64,000 nucleotides of DNA. Origin: Madurella fahalii (taxonomy: Eukaryota > Ascomycota > Sordariomycetes > Sordariales). This document shows, piece by piece, positions 23,388 to 34,143 of the stretch (position 1 is its first letter; each line of letters begins with the position of its first letter). Under the pieces are notes generated by a model. It made no database searches. It was not told the DNA's origin and saw only the letters and a program-made list of their open reading frames with translations. Where the stretch lies: NCBI GenBank assembly GCA_029876055.1, contig CM056875.1, positions 5,047,001 through 5,111,000 of the forward strand, given 5' to 3'. The position numbers and the translations under genes were made by a program.

Positions 23388-24705
23388 CCCGGCGTTTGTT
23401 TTGTTTTGATATTGCGGTTTCCGGTGGTCTAGCTTTTGAGCCTCATGTCGGCTGTGGAGGATCAAGGGTCCAGCAATCCGGAATTAGGCTGAATTCTGTT
23501 CTGCTCGAGCGGGATGGAACGATCCTGGCGTTCAATGTCCACCCTACCAGACAAATTTTTGGGCTTCATAATCCCCTGTACCCTAACCCTTATCGCGATG
23601 TAGAAAACAACCCCGCGCTCCTTTTCAGTTTCGTTTTGCCCAGAGCCCGAATATCGGCCGTACCCAAGGAGCTCTTGGGCTTGCTCCGGCACCGCAAAGA
23701 CTGCCCATTAATATTCCGCGATGAATGAGTCGCGCTCTTCGGCAGCAACCCTGCCGGGTCTCTTGGAGGCAAAGGTGTGGCCAATGGCGCTCGTCGCCTC
23801 TGGCATATGACACGGCAGCTTCTGCCCCGCATCCCTTGAAACCGGTCGAGCTGCGGCAGGTAGAGAGACATCATTTTACATAGAGACTCAATTTTTGTGG
23901 CAATCGCCGGAGAAACTCTCAAAGAAAAGATGGCAATACGTACAGACCCACTACCAAGCTATCTTAGTAGTCAAGACAAAAAAGCCTCACCGATAGAGTA
24001 CACCGATAGAGCATCCCAAAACGGCACAGTCGGTCCGCGGGGGAACACCTCGCCCTTGTCTGGCCGGGCGCCGGCATCATCACCGCGGAGATTCTGGGCG
24101 CTGACTGAGCGAAACGGCCAATTGACTAACAATCTGCTTGATCGACTTCCGCACGTTGGAGAGCGAGGGAGCACTTGAGTGGGTGATATCAATTGCAACG
24201 CATCTCCACGGCAGACGTTTCATTTGCTCGCCCCGTTCCAGCTGTCCCTGAGGACCCCTAGATAGCGGCTTGGTGGCACAGCCGATGGCGAACAGAGCAG
24301 TTAATGCTCGACGTCACAGAGCTCCGCTTTTGCTCCGGTATTAGGATCAGGATCAGCGTCCCTGGGGCGAACGAAGGGAAAACACACATCAGACGGGCCT
24401 GGCATGAACCGGCGAAGTTCTAGGGCGAGCCACCCAGCATCTCCACAGTGGCATTCATCCGGGCGAACCAAAAGTGCCCAGAAGAGCTCGCTGCTTCCCT
24501 CACACCTGAAGTGCTACCCCACTTTGTGTCAGAGGTCGTCGGGGCATCTCGACACCCCAACGCGGGTGGTTCCTGGTACATACATAAAACTAGCACCCCA
24601 CCTCCTCGTCTCTCCCTGCTTAGGTTCTCTCTCTCGCATCTCCCGAGACCCTCCCGAACTGAAAGTCCTTCTTATCCACCTGATTCAGTACAGAGCATCG
24701 CGACC
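23388..24705. other. Divergent spacer, BMT6 and transketolase
   Basis: About 1.3 kb containing both promoters. A TATA-like CATAAAA lies near 24583, about 120 bp before the transketolase start, followed by a CT-rich tract at 24600-24660 typical of strongly expressed fungal genes. No additional gene is recognised. Confidence 0.5.
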
Positions 24706-27201
24706 ATGGGCTATACTGACGTAGACAAGCTCGCGATCAACACGATCCGTGTTCTGGCGGTGCGTTCCTGCCACCCCTCCCCCATCTCAACAGAAGCAGA
24801 TCCCCGCCCCCGCCAAAAGCGGGCGCGTCTCTACCCCGCCATAACTCGTGAACAAGAGCCCCTCGCGCCTCAATCCCACGATACTGCGCCCGGATAGGAG
24901 GAACAAGATGCACAGTCGCTCACAAGTCTCGTCATCCAGGCCGATGCTACATTCCACGCCAACTCGGGTCACCCAGGTGCCCCCATGTAAGCGTCTCCGT
25001 GACAGCTGTGTTGGCCGACGATCCCAGTCTAAGGTTGCTAACTCGCGAATCTAGGGGCATGGCACCCGTCGCCCACGTTCTCTTCAATAGATTTATGAGG
25101 TTCAACCCCAAGAACCCCAAGTGGATCAACCGGGATCGTTTTGTGCTCTCGTAAGTCTCCGGCGCAAAACCTAGAGTTACCCGGGCATACTTTGATAAGG
25201 CTGCTAACCAGAATTGCTTATCTAGCAACGGCCACGGCTGCATGCTCCAATATGCTCTACTCCATCTCTACGGCTATGCCGTCTCCATGGATGACCTGAA
25301 GGCCTTCCGAGTAGGTTCATGTGAACCCCCCTTTGAGTGAGATCCTGACAATATTCCCTTGCGCAGACCGTTGACAGCATCACTCCCGGCCACCCCGAGT
25401 CTCACGACACTCCCGGCGTCGAGGTCACCACCGGCCCGCTGGGTCAAGGTATCAGCAATGCCGTCGGCCTTGCCCTTGCCCAAGCGCACACGAGCGCCGT
25501 TTTCAACAAGCCCGGGTACGATCTGATTGACAACTACACATACTGCTTCCTGGGCGACGGCTGCCTGATGGAGGGCGTCTCATCAGAGGCCTGCTCTCTA
25601 GCCGGCCATCTCCAGCTCGGCAACCTCATCGCCATCTGGGATGACAACCACATCACCATTGACGGTGACACCAACCAGGCTTTCACTGAGGACGTTTGCA
25701 AGCGGTACGAGTCCTACGGCTGGCACGTCCTGACGGTGGAGGATGGCGACCACGACCTCGCTGGCATCGAGGCCGCCATTAAGAAGGCCCAGGAGGTCAA
25801 GGACAAGCCTACGCTCATCCAGCTCAAGACCATCATTGGTTTCGGCTCCAAGCAGCAAGGCACTCACGGCGTCCACGGCTCGCCGCTCAAGGCCGACGAC
25901 ATCAAGCAGCTGAAGGAGAAGTTCGGTTTCAACCCCGAGCAGAGCTTTGTTGTACCTCAGGAGGTGTACGACCTCTGCCACAAGACGTCCGCCGCCGGGG
26001 CCGCCAAGGAGGAGGAATGGAACAAGCTGTTCGCCAAGTACGGCGAGCAGTACAAGGCTGAGCACGATGACCTCATCCGCCGCCAGAAGGGTGACCTCCC
26101 GGAGGGCTGGGAGAAGCACCTCCCCACATACACTCCCGCTGACGCGGCTGTTGCTTCAAGAAAGCTTTCCGAGACGGTTATCAACAAGATCTTCGACGTT
26201 ATTCCTGAACTTATCGGAGGCTCAGCCGACTTGACGGGTTCCAACTTGACAAGATGGAAGGGCGCCATCGACTTCCAGCCCCCTTCGACTGGCCTCGGAG
26301 ACTATGCTGGCCGGTATATCCGCTTCGGTGTCCGTGAGCACGGCATGGGTGCCATTCTCAATGGTATGGCGGCTTACGGCACGGTTCTGCCTTACGGTGG
26401 TACTTTCCTCAACTTCGTCTCATATGCTGCTGGCGCCGTGCGGCTGTCTGCTCTCTCTCAGGAGCGCGTCATTTGGGTCGCCACGCACGACTCGATCGGT
26501 CTCGGCGAGGACGGCCCTACTCACCAGCCGATCGAGACGCTGGCCCACTTCCGTGCTCTGCCTAACTGCATGGTATGGCGGCCGGCCGACGGCAACGAGA
26601 CGAGTGCCGCTTATTATATCGCTCTGGTTTCGAAGCATACCCCCAGCATCATCGCGCTCTCGCGCCAGAACCTGCCGCAGCTGGAGGGCTCTGTCATCGA
26701 CAAGGCAATCAAGGGTGGCTATGTCCTCCACGAGCAAGAGGGTGCGGACATCACGCTGGTGTCAACGGGCTCCGAGGTGTGCATCTGCATCGACGCCGTG
26801 AAGGAGCTGGCTGAGAAGCACAACCTCAAGGCCCGCGTCGTCTCGATGCCCTGCTTCGAGGTCTTTGACACTCAGCCCAAGGAATACCGCCTCAGCGTCC
26901 TTCCCGACGGCATCCCATCTCTGTCTGTTGAGGTCATGAGCACCATGGGCTGGGAGAGGTATACTCACGAGCAGTTTGGCCTCAACCGCTTCGGCGCCTC
27001 GGGCGCCTACAAGGACGTTTACAAGGCAAGTTATCCCGGCCCTGCCAGCTGTCTTTTGTCTGCTAACGCGACTGCTTGAAACAGAAGTTCGAGTTCACAC
27101 CCGAGGGCGTTGCCAAGCGAGCTGTGGCAACCGTTAACTTCTGGAAGGACGTGCCGAACATCCGGTCTCCTATCAACCGCGCCTTCCAGCAAATCATCTA
27201 G
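24706..27201 (+). CDS. tkl1: Transketolase
   Basis: Thiamine-diphosphate enzyme of the non-oxidative pentose phosphate pathway. Exons are 24706-24759, 24940-24986, 25055-25150, 25226-25310, 25367-27025 and 27085-27201, giving 685 aa, the standard length. N-terminal landmarks are ANSGHPGAPMGMAP and SNGHGCMLQYALLH. The TPP motif starts with GDG near residue 157 (FLGDGCLMEGVSSEA) and ends in WDDNHITIDGDT. HGVHGSPLK carries the substrate His, and VREHGMGAILNGM the catalytic Glu. The final intron begins with GC rather than GT (27026-27084): exon ends KDVYK, and the next starts KFEFTPEGV. The other introns are GT-AG. For intron 1 I use the acceptor at 24938-24939, because it restores LAADATFHANSGHP. 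Confidence 0.97.
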
Positions 27202-28079
27202 GCAGGTGAGGACGGGAGGGGGACAAGTCCACCAGGATACGGCAACAATTGGGAGGTGAAGCGATGGCTAATTGAGACTTCGCTCAAAAGGAGAAAAGAC
27301 GCTATCCGATGAAATGGCCATCGGAGGTGTATTCTGACGGGACTCGTCAGAAATATCAGGGATTATGACCATCTTTTTTGATGATATTTGAAGCAAAATA
27401 GACCGCTTTGCGCCGTTGACGTCTCGCATTGTTCCGCACCGTGTTCATGCTGCTATCCTATTGTTTACCGCACTGGATCCGGCTTGGGCGAAGCTGGCAA
27501 CAACCTGTAGTTGGCCGCCTGGGTCGCCGAGGATCGTCTTTCATCCCGGCCCCGGCTATCCCAATGCCGCGCCGCTCATAAGCTCACTGGTTAGGAGGCA
27601 GGCCCGCGCACGGCCTGGCGGGCTTTTGGGCGTGTTTGCCAATCCCGCAAAACTCATTTGTTTGGGTTTCGCTAAAAATAGGCTCCCATGGTGCCCCAAG
27701 GTTGGCAGAGGAGAGCAACAACAAAATGGGTCGCCAACATCTCAGAGGAAATGATGTCGTTGCGGGCTTGCAGCAGATGCACCCCTGCAGCCTAACAGGG
27801 GTTAGGCGGAGCACAGGGCACATATTCTGCGGGGCGTTGGGCACCCCTGTCGGCCCTGCCGCATGGCTGCTCGGAACTGCCACCTTCGCATTGCGGCTCG
27901 CTGACTGTTTGTTGGAAAGGGAGCAACAACACCACAAGCTAGCAGCTATCAATTCAGTAGACGATCAAGCGGCCGACTAACCATACCGGGCGCTTGGTCC
28001 GCGTGCTTGTACATTTGAATTGTGCATACCAACATCAACCCCCCCAATCTTACAGGCTTCAGCACAATACACCCCCACC
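27202..28079. other. Spacer after transketolase
   Basis: It covers the transketolase 3' UTR and the promoter of the coiled-coil gene. No gene is recognised. Confidence 0.5.
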
Positions 28080-30069
28080 ATGGATGAAGACAAGCTCAAG
28101 GCCGAGAAGGTTGCCGCGGCCAAGAAGAGGGTATGTCTTTGCCCACCGTCCCGGACGAGCGTGTCGTACTGACAGTGGCGCCGCGATGAACAGCTTGAGC
28201 AAATGAAAAAGGCAAAAGCCAAAAAGGCCGGCGGCAGCACCAGCAGCAGCACCACCACCAAGAAGGGCGATGACCCCGCCACTGCCACTGCTGCTGCTGC
28301 TGCTACCCCTCCAACCGAAGCAGCAACAGCAGCGTCCCCTACCACAGCAGCCCCGCCGCAAGAGAGCCCCAGCCAACAACAACAGCAGCAGCAATCGACC
28401 GAGGCATTCCCCCCGGCCCCGACCACCGCCGCCGAGGATGTCCCCGCCTCCACCTCCTCCCCGCCGCCACCGACCGTATCGGCCCGATCCACCCCGTCGC
28501 TGGCGCAGCAGTCCAAAGCCCGCTCGACCTCGTTCCGGCAGGGGTCCGTGTCGCTGTCGAGCGGCGGCCCGCTATCACCCACGGCCGCGACGGGGCTGGG
28601 GCTGTTCAGCCCCGGCGAGGGCGAGACGGCGCCGGACATTTACCGCAAGCACGTGCTGCGGATCGAGGAGCTGGAGAGGGAGAATAAGAACCTCGCGAGG
28701 GAGCTGAAGGACGCGGAGAGGCGGTGGGAGAGGGCCGAGGGGGAGTTAGTGGGCTTGAGAGAGGGCGAGGCGGGGGAGGGGGAGGGGGAAGGGGTGGTGA
28801 GTTATTCCTTTTTTTTTTTTTTTTTCTTTTTTTTTCTTCCCCTTGCTTCGCTCCCTTTGCTGAGGATGGTGGGGTGATGGAGTATGTGCTGACGGGAGGA
28901 TTTTTATTTGGATATATTTACAGAAGAACGAGCTTGCCGCGCTGCAGAGGCAAAACGCGATGCTGCAGGCCCAGCTAGCGCGCGCGGCGGGGAGCGGCGG
29001 CGGGAGGCATGGTTCCTCGCCGTCGCTGTCCATGTCGGCGCCCCCTGCTGTCGTCGAGCTGGAGGCGCAGCTGCGGAGCAAGGCGGCGACGATCGAGACG
29101 ATGGAGCTGGAGATGTCGAGGCTGCGCGCGCAGGTCGAGAGGTTGTCGGTCTCGGCGTCGACGCCGTCGGAGCAGATCGCTGCGCTGGAGGAGAAGCTTG
29201 CCCGCGCGGACAAGGCGGCGGGCTTGGCGCAGCGGGAGCTGCATGACTTGAAGGTGCAGCTGGAGAGCGTGTCCAAGAAGGCGGTCAAGGAGGGGTCGGA
29301 ACGGGCGTCGGCCGAGACGAAGCTGCGTTCGTTGGAAAGGGAGTTGGCCGAGGTTAGTGGGGTGAGGGATGAGTTGACTAAGAAGGTCGAGGCGTTGGAG
29401 AAGAAGGTCACTACGCTTACCACCCTGCACAAGGAGCAGGATGGGCGGACGCAGGCGCTGAGGAAGGATAAGGAACGTGCCGAGAAGGAGGTCGCGCAGC
29501 TAAAGGAGAAGGTGGAGCGGGTGGAAGCCGAGAACCTGAGGCTGAGGAAAAAGGATGCCGCTGAGGGCGGCGGAGATGATGAGGGCGTAGATGAGCTGGA
29601 GGATGAGGAGCGGCAGCGGCTGGAGAGTAGGGTTAGGGAGCTGGAGGCGGAGAACACCGACCTCCGGAGGGGTATTTGGCACGAGCGGAGGAAGGAGATG
29701 CAAGTCGGACCCGATGAGGCGACGGCTGCCGCCGGGCGGTTCGAGACGGTAGATCTCGGCTCGGGTGTGACGTCGCCGTCCAGCAGGAAAGCTGCTGGTG
29801 GGCTGGGTGACTTCTTCACCAGCGGGTTGAATGTCCTTACGGGCGCTACCGGAGGCGGTCATGCGCAGCACGACGATTTGCTTGAAGATGAGGACATGGA
29901 GTTTGACGAGGAGGCGTTCCGCCGGGCGCAAGAGGAGGAGCAGAAGAAGCGGCTCGAGCGGATCAAGGAGATTAAGCGGTCCCTCAAGAACTGGGAGGGC
30001 TGGAGGCTCGACCTAGTCGACAACCGGAGGGGCGGCGGCGAGGGCATCGGGGAGATTTTTGAGATCTGA
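28080..30069 (+). CDS. Golgin-like coiled-coil protein (M-protein-repeat type)
   Basis: Likely a scaffold or tether protein; the function is not established. Exons are 28080-28130, 28194-28796 and 28924-30069, giving 599 aa. A short basic start (MDEDKLKAEKVAAAKKR) is followed by about 130 residues rich in Ser, Thr, Ala, Pro and Gln, including a seven-Gln run. From about residue 185 to 440 the sequence shows heptad-like Glu/Lys/Leu patterns, such as IEELERENKNLARELKDAE, indicating long coiled coil. A conserved tail (about residues 540-585) reads RRAQEEEQKKRLERIKEIKR then SLKNWEGWRLDLVD. Similar fungal proteins are annotated as M protein repeat proteins and resemble Golgi golgins such as Rud3. 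The second intron contains a long T tract. Confidence 0.8.
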
Positions 30070-31068
30070 GTGCTGGCAGGGTACCGCGACTGCAGATGTA
30101 ACGATAGCAGGATGATGCTGGTCCGTAAGGATAGGAGATGGATTCATCTCCTCTTGCTTGGTTATCCTTTCCGCGCTGGCTCGCTTTACCACACTGATGT
30201 TCCGAGTCGGAACTCGAATTATAACCCTGCCACGCCATGTATTCTTGAATTTCTAGGCGGTTTCTGCCTGCTCATGCTTTGTTGCTCCCCGGTAACTCAT
30301 CAGCTTCCTTCCACTAAAGTTGTTTTGCTTTTCTGGAATCTATTTTCTCCACGTCTGCCTACCTACTTCTTCCCCATCTACTTCCTTCAACGCATTTTCT
30401 CCTATCGATTTCTTCTCATCCACTTCCTGCCAACTTCCACACATCTGGGTCGCTCTTCTCATTTACCTCACCTGGTGAGTGGATAGAGAAGGGATTCTTA
30501 GAACCACGTCGGTCGCCCACCGGGTCTTCGCTACAGTTCCGAATCCTCTGCTTACTCAATCACTGCTTTTCTGCTTCCTTGAAGTTTATTCCCTACTTGC
30601 CTTCCTCCCAAAGCAGGTCGGCCCAACTGAATTCCTACTTTCCCCCTTTCCGCACAACGGCGTTGAGGCGATCTCAATAGCATACGAAAGCAACAAACTG
30701 CAAGTAGCGCCTCCCAGAATCTCGCAACAGGATTCGACTGATTGTCGAGCAGTCCATTTGTTCTTAAATCCGCTCCCACTTCGCGGAAAGACCGGCCGAG
30801 CACCAACAGCAGTTCCTCCTCATCGCAGAGCCTAAGGCGTAAGCAGCCGTGTCTTCCAAACTTTCTGTTTGCCCTTTTCTGTTATCCTATCTTTTCCTCA
30901 CTCCTTTTTTCTTCGTATTTCAGACCCTAACTGGGGCACAGCGGGAAGAATCAAGGGTAACCGACCGATCAAGCCACTTATCCAGCACCTGAGCACCTGC
31001 CACGCCTACAAAGAATCCACGCCATCCGTCATTTTCTAAGCAATCACCTATTGGGAGCATCTTTCATC
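30070..31068. other. Spacer with pyrimidine-rich leader
   Basis: The sequence becomes strongly C/T-rich from about 30340 and again at 30850-30920, consistent with promoter and 5' leader of the gene at 31069. No coding gene is recognised. Confidence 0.5.
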
Positions 31069-32001
31069 ATGCCCATTACTCGCCGTTCCGCCGGCCGGAA
31101 TGACAACTCCCTTGCGCCACCCCAGGTACTCGGCTTGCCGGCCGAAGACCAGCTATCGCAGCGTTCTTCAGACCAGGATCATCAGGAGTGGAATGGAGTA
31201 GATGAGAATGACGTCTCAGTTGACGAGTCATCGATTGCCGAGCCGCTAAATGCTGGGTCGTTATGGGACTACCGCCCCGATAGGAAGAAGATCCTCCTCT
31301 TAGCCCAGTGCCAGGGTCTGGATGGCTTCTTTGGTGATGGCGGAGGGTTCAGACCCACAGCTAGGGATGTACTCTTGAGTGCAATGGCCTCGGTGGACTT
31401 CCTCAAAGATCTCGGGAATCGCACCATCCACGCCAACGAAATCGGCATAGACGATGCCGGCCGTCTCTTCCACATTAGGTCCAGGTCTTCGCAAAACAAT
31501 TTCCGCACAGACTTCTCCGATATGGTACCGGCGTTCAGGAAAAACAGAATGTTACAAAAACAAGCGGAAGCGATCTGGCCAAAACTCGCGGCGTTCGTTG
31601 AGTACACGCAATGGGAGCCGCTGCTTCAAGGCGAAAACCGGCTCCCAGCAGTGCAGAAGTTACAAACTTGTGTAGCGGCCATGGAGCGGAGCACAAGCTT
31701 TGACACTGACGAGCTTCTGGCTCAATGTTGCGATGCCGTGGACGAGCTGGAAAGGGTCGTGACGGTGGTCAATACCGTGAAGCAGGACTTTATTGAGACA
31801 AATTCGACGAGCCTGGATAGATGGAAAAAGCTCAAGGGCCTGGCTTGGGTTTTTACGGAGAAAGATAGTGCAGGTCTGGAGGAAATGCTCCAAGGCGGCG
31901 TCTTTTACTTCACCATGGCCCTGACTTGTCATTTGCAGCCATACCAGAAATTCCTTAGACACGCCATCACATTGAAGGAAGATATCGAGGGCTATTGCTG
32001 A
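31069..32001 (+). CDS. Unrecognised intronless protein
   Basis: I do not recognise this protein. The first ATG in the long open frame is at 31069, giving 310 aa without introns. The N-terminal ~75 residues are polar and probably disordered (MPITRRSAGRNDNS..). The remainder looks globular and mostly helical, with segments such as WDYRPDRKKILLLAQCQGL and MLQKQAEAIWPKLAAFVEY. No transmembrane helix, signal peptide or catalytic motif is visible. A normal amino-acid mix, an ATG preceded by a pyrimidine-rich region and balanced codon use suggest a real gene, perhaps lineage-restricted. Confidence 0.65.
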   Translation: MPITRRSAGRNDNSLAPPQVLGLPAEDQLSQRSSDQDHQEWNGVDENDVSVDESSIAEPLNAGSLWDYRPDRKKILLLAQCQGLDGFFGDGGGFRPTARDVLLSAMASVDFLKDLGNRTIHANEIGIDDAGRLFHIRSRSSQNNFRTDFSDMVPAFRKNRMLQKQAEAIWPKLAAFVEYTQWEPLLQGENRLPAVQKLQTCVAAMERSTSFDTDELLAQCCDAVDELERVVTVVNTVKQDFIETNSTSLDRWKKLKGLAWVFTEKDSAGLEEMLQGGVFYFTMALTCHLQPYQKFLRHAITLKEDIEGYC

Positions 32002-32905
32002 GGCGTAACAGTGAGCGGGTTGGTACAAATGCCGGGCCAGAAGGGGATCGGGTTTCAGTGGGGTGATCATTTGCAGAGGGGCTGAGAGACGATGATTTCT
32101 CTTGCTTCGACTTTAGCTGGTCAACGAAGTAGCAAATAAACCTAGTTAGACACACAAGCAAAATAAACCCTTCGCCCCATGTTCCGAAGCTGCTGATCCT
32201 AAGATCTCATCACTTGTTCCATCGGCAATCGTTCCCTAGACGTTCAGCCTTGGCGTTTTGCTTCATTAACCTCCACTTTATCTTGGCGTTGATGATGACA
32301 AGAACCAAAACAACAATGCCGACAGAAGGGGAGGTGTTGTTGTTTGGGGGGAAGAGAGAGAGAGGGGGAGGAAGGAGAAAGGGAGAGAAGGAAGATGAGA
32401 TTCAGGGGAATATCCTCCTGATTTTTAATTACCGTGGATGCCCTGAGCCTCAGCAAATGCCAGTGAACTCGTTGACAACATAACTTATCAAGCTGAATGG
32501 ATATCACAGAGTGTTTTAGTATATCTACGCTCTCGTATACACTCTACTTCTCGCTGGCCTTTGACTCGGCTGCGTGTGTTAACTCGGCTGGGGGCGGGTT
32601 GCGCGAGGGAGATGGCGGATGGGCTCTAAACATTCAGCTTCCTCCGGAGGAGAGGACGAGATCAATTCGAGAAATGAATTGGGAAGGCTACAGAGCAAGA
32701 TAGTTATGATGTGCCCGGCCTATAGAGATAGGCGAGACAAAGGGCAACGAGATCCATGCCATGGGGCAAATCGAAGCTTTAGTTATAGTTCCGGCAGTGG
32801 GCTCGTTAGTAAATACATATCTAGAGAGAGACGCTCGGTCGCTCGGCAATCGTGTCATAACGGTGATCTTTTTCAAATTCGACTAGCCCCTGGAGATCTC
32901 ATCAC
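32002..32905. other. Spacer between convergent genes
   Basis: Two 3' regions meet here. A purine-rich GA tract occurs at about 32354-32400. No gene is recognised. Confidence 0.5.
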
Positions 32906-33741
32906 CTAAAGCCACCCACTCAGCCTCTCCGCAAAGAACTGCATCATAGGTAGCGCCTCCTCCCTATTGCTCGGCATCCCATCGCTCGCCCTCTTCCACC
33001 TCACCACCTTGACCTGCTCAAACTCTCTCTCCAGCACCTCCACCGCATCCTCATCCACCGCCTCGCTCTCCCGCCCACACAACACCAACACCGGCGTCTT
33101 TGCCTTGCCTCTCCCTCCAAAACTAGGCACCATGGATGCCGGCAGTGCCCCGCCAACCGACACGACTCCTTTGAACGCCTTCGTCCCATCCTCCCTCCTC
33201 GAAGACGGAGAAGAAGAGGGAGAGGAAGACGAAGTCGCCTCCTCCACCCTCTCCCTCCCTTCCCCAACCCCGGCCGCCAGGCCCAGCGCCAACGCCCCAC
33301 CCTGCCCGAAGCCAAATAGCATCACATCCGCCAACTCCCACCCGCACTTGCCGACCAACACCTCTCCGACCAACCGATCCATCACCCACGCCTTTGCCCT
33401 CTCGAACCCGGGGTCCTGGTCTAGCCCGCCCTCGGCCCCGCTCCCCTCGTCCACCCTGAGATCGTCCCCCCAGTGCCAGCCGGCGGGGCCCGGCCGCGAC
33501 GGGGGGGGGCGAGCAGGCCGGCGGGCAGGGGGCTCACGCCGCGCACGGCGATGGCCAGCACGCCCGGCAGGGACAGGTTGCGGGCGAACGAGGCGAAGGG
33601 GGCGTGGGAGTCGCCGAGGCCGTGGAAGAGGAGCAGGATGGAGGTGGTGGACTCCGGGGGGTTGGGGTAGACTAGCGTGAGGGAGTCTTCGGGCAGGAGG
33701 GAGGGGGAGAAGTCGGCTAGGGTGGGGATTCGGGGTGGCAT
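32906..33741 (-). CDS. Acyl-protein-thioesterase-like alpha/beta hydrolase, frame-broken
   Basis: Resembles phospholipase/carboxylesterase-family hydrolases (LYPLA/APT type). The start at 33741 encodes MPPRIPTLADFSPS, then LLFHGLGDSHAPFASFA and AVRGVSPLP, the usual oxyanion-loop and substrate-loop region. After a run of nine C on the coding strand (33501-33509) the frame must shift by one base to continue as WHWGDDL and the rest of the domain to the TAG at 32906. The nucleophile elbow reads GFGQGG instead of GFSQGG, and the late catalytic-His region reads DGMPSN rather than GMGHS-like. An active hydrolase is therefore doubtful even if the frame is repaired. Two acidic/Ser-rich insertions are present. 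The frame break could be a sequencing error. Confidence 0.78.
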
Positions 33742-34143
33742 TTTTTTTTTTTCCCCCTTTCTTCCTCCTTTTTTTTCTTCTTCCTTTTCCCTTCCCTCTT
33801 TCTAGGTAGGTGTGAAATGCTCTGGGTTTGGTTTGGGAGGGATGTTGTTTTCTGGGGGGTTGTGGGTTGGTTGGTGGGTGCTGGGTTCGCTAGGCATTTC
33901 GACGTCACCTACATTAACGGCGGGGGGGCCGGCCGGGTGGGGACCCGTCGGCCCGGCCCGGGCAACACTTGGGATGTTAGAGCTCCGGACTTATTCGGCA
34001 CATTTGAATAGGGTATAGCCATATAGTACCGAACAGTATCTCAAATCCTACTAGGAGTTTAGAGGGGTTGTACGAAATGTTCAATTCAGTAGATTTATCC
34101 AGGCTACAAGTCACACGTCCATACTCCCTACGCCAAACATACA
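33742..34143. other. Promoter region of the hydrolase gene
   Basis: It holds A/G-rich sequence on the coding strand just before the start and a very GC-rich block near 33920-33965. No gene is seen. Confidence 0.45.

Noticed and set aside
24760..24915. Earlier splice acceptor for transketolase intron 1
   Set aside because: It would insert eight residues (SLTSLVIQ) before the conserved ADATFH; the acceptor at 24938-24939 restores the family sequence.
28746..29819. 357-aa minus-strand Ser-rich frame
   Set aside because: Antisense shadow of the golgin-like coiled-coil exon.
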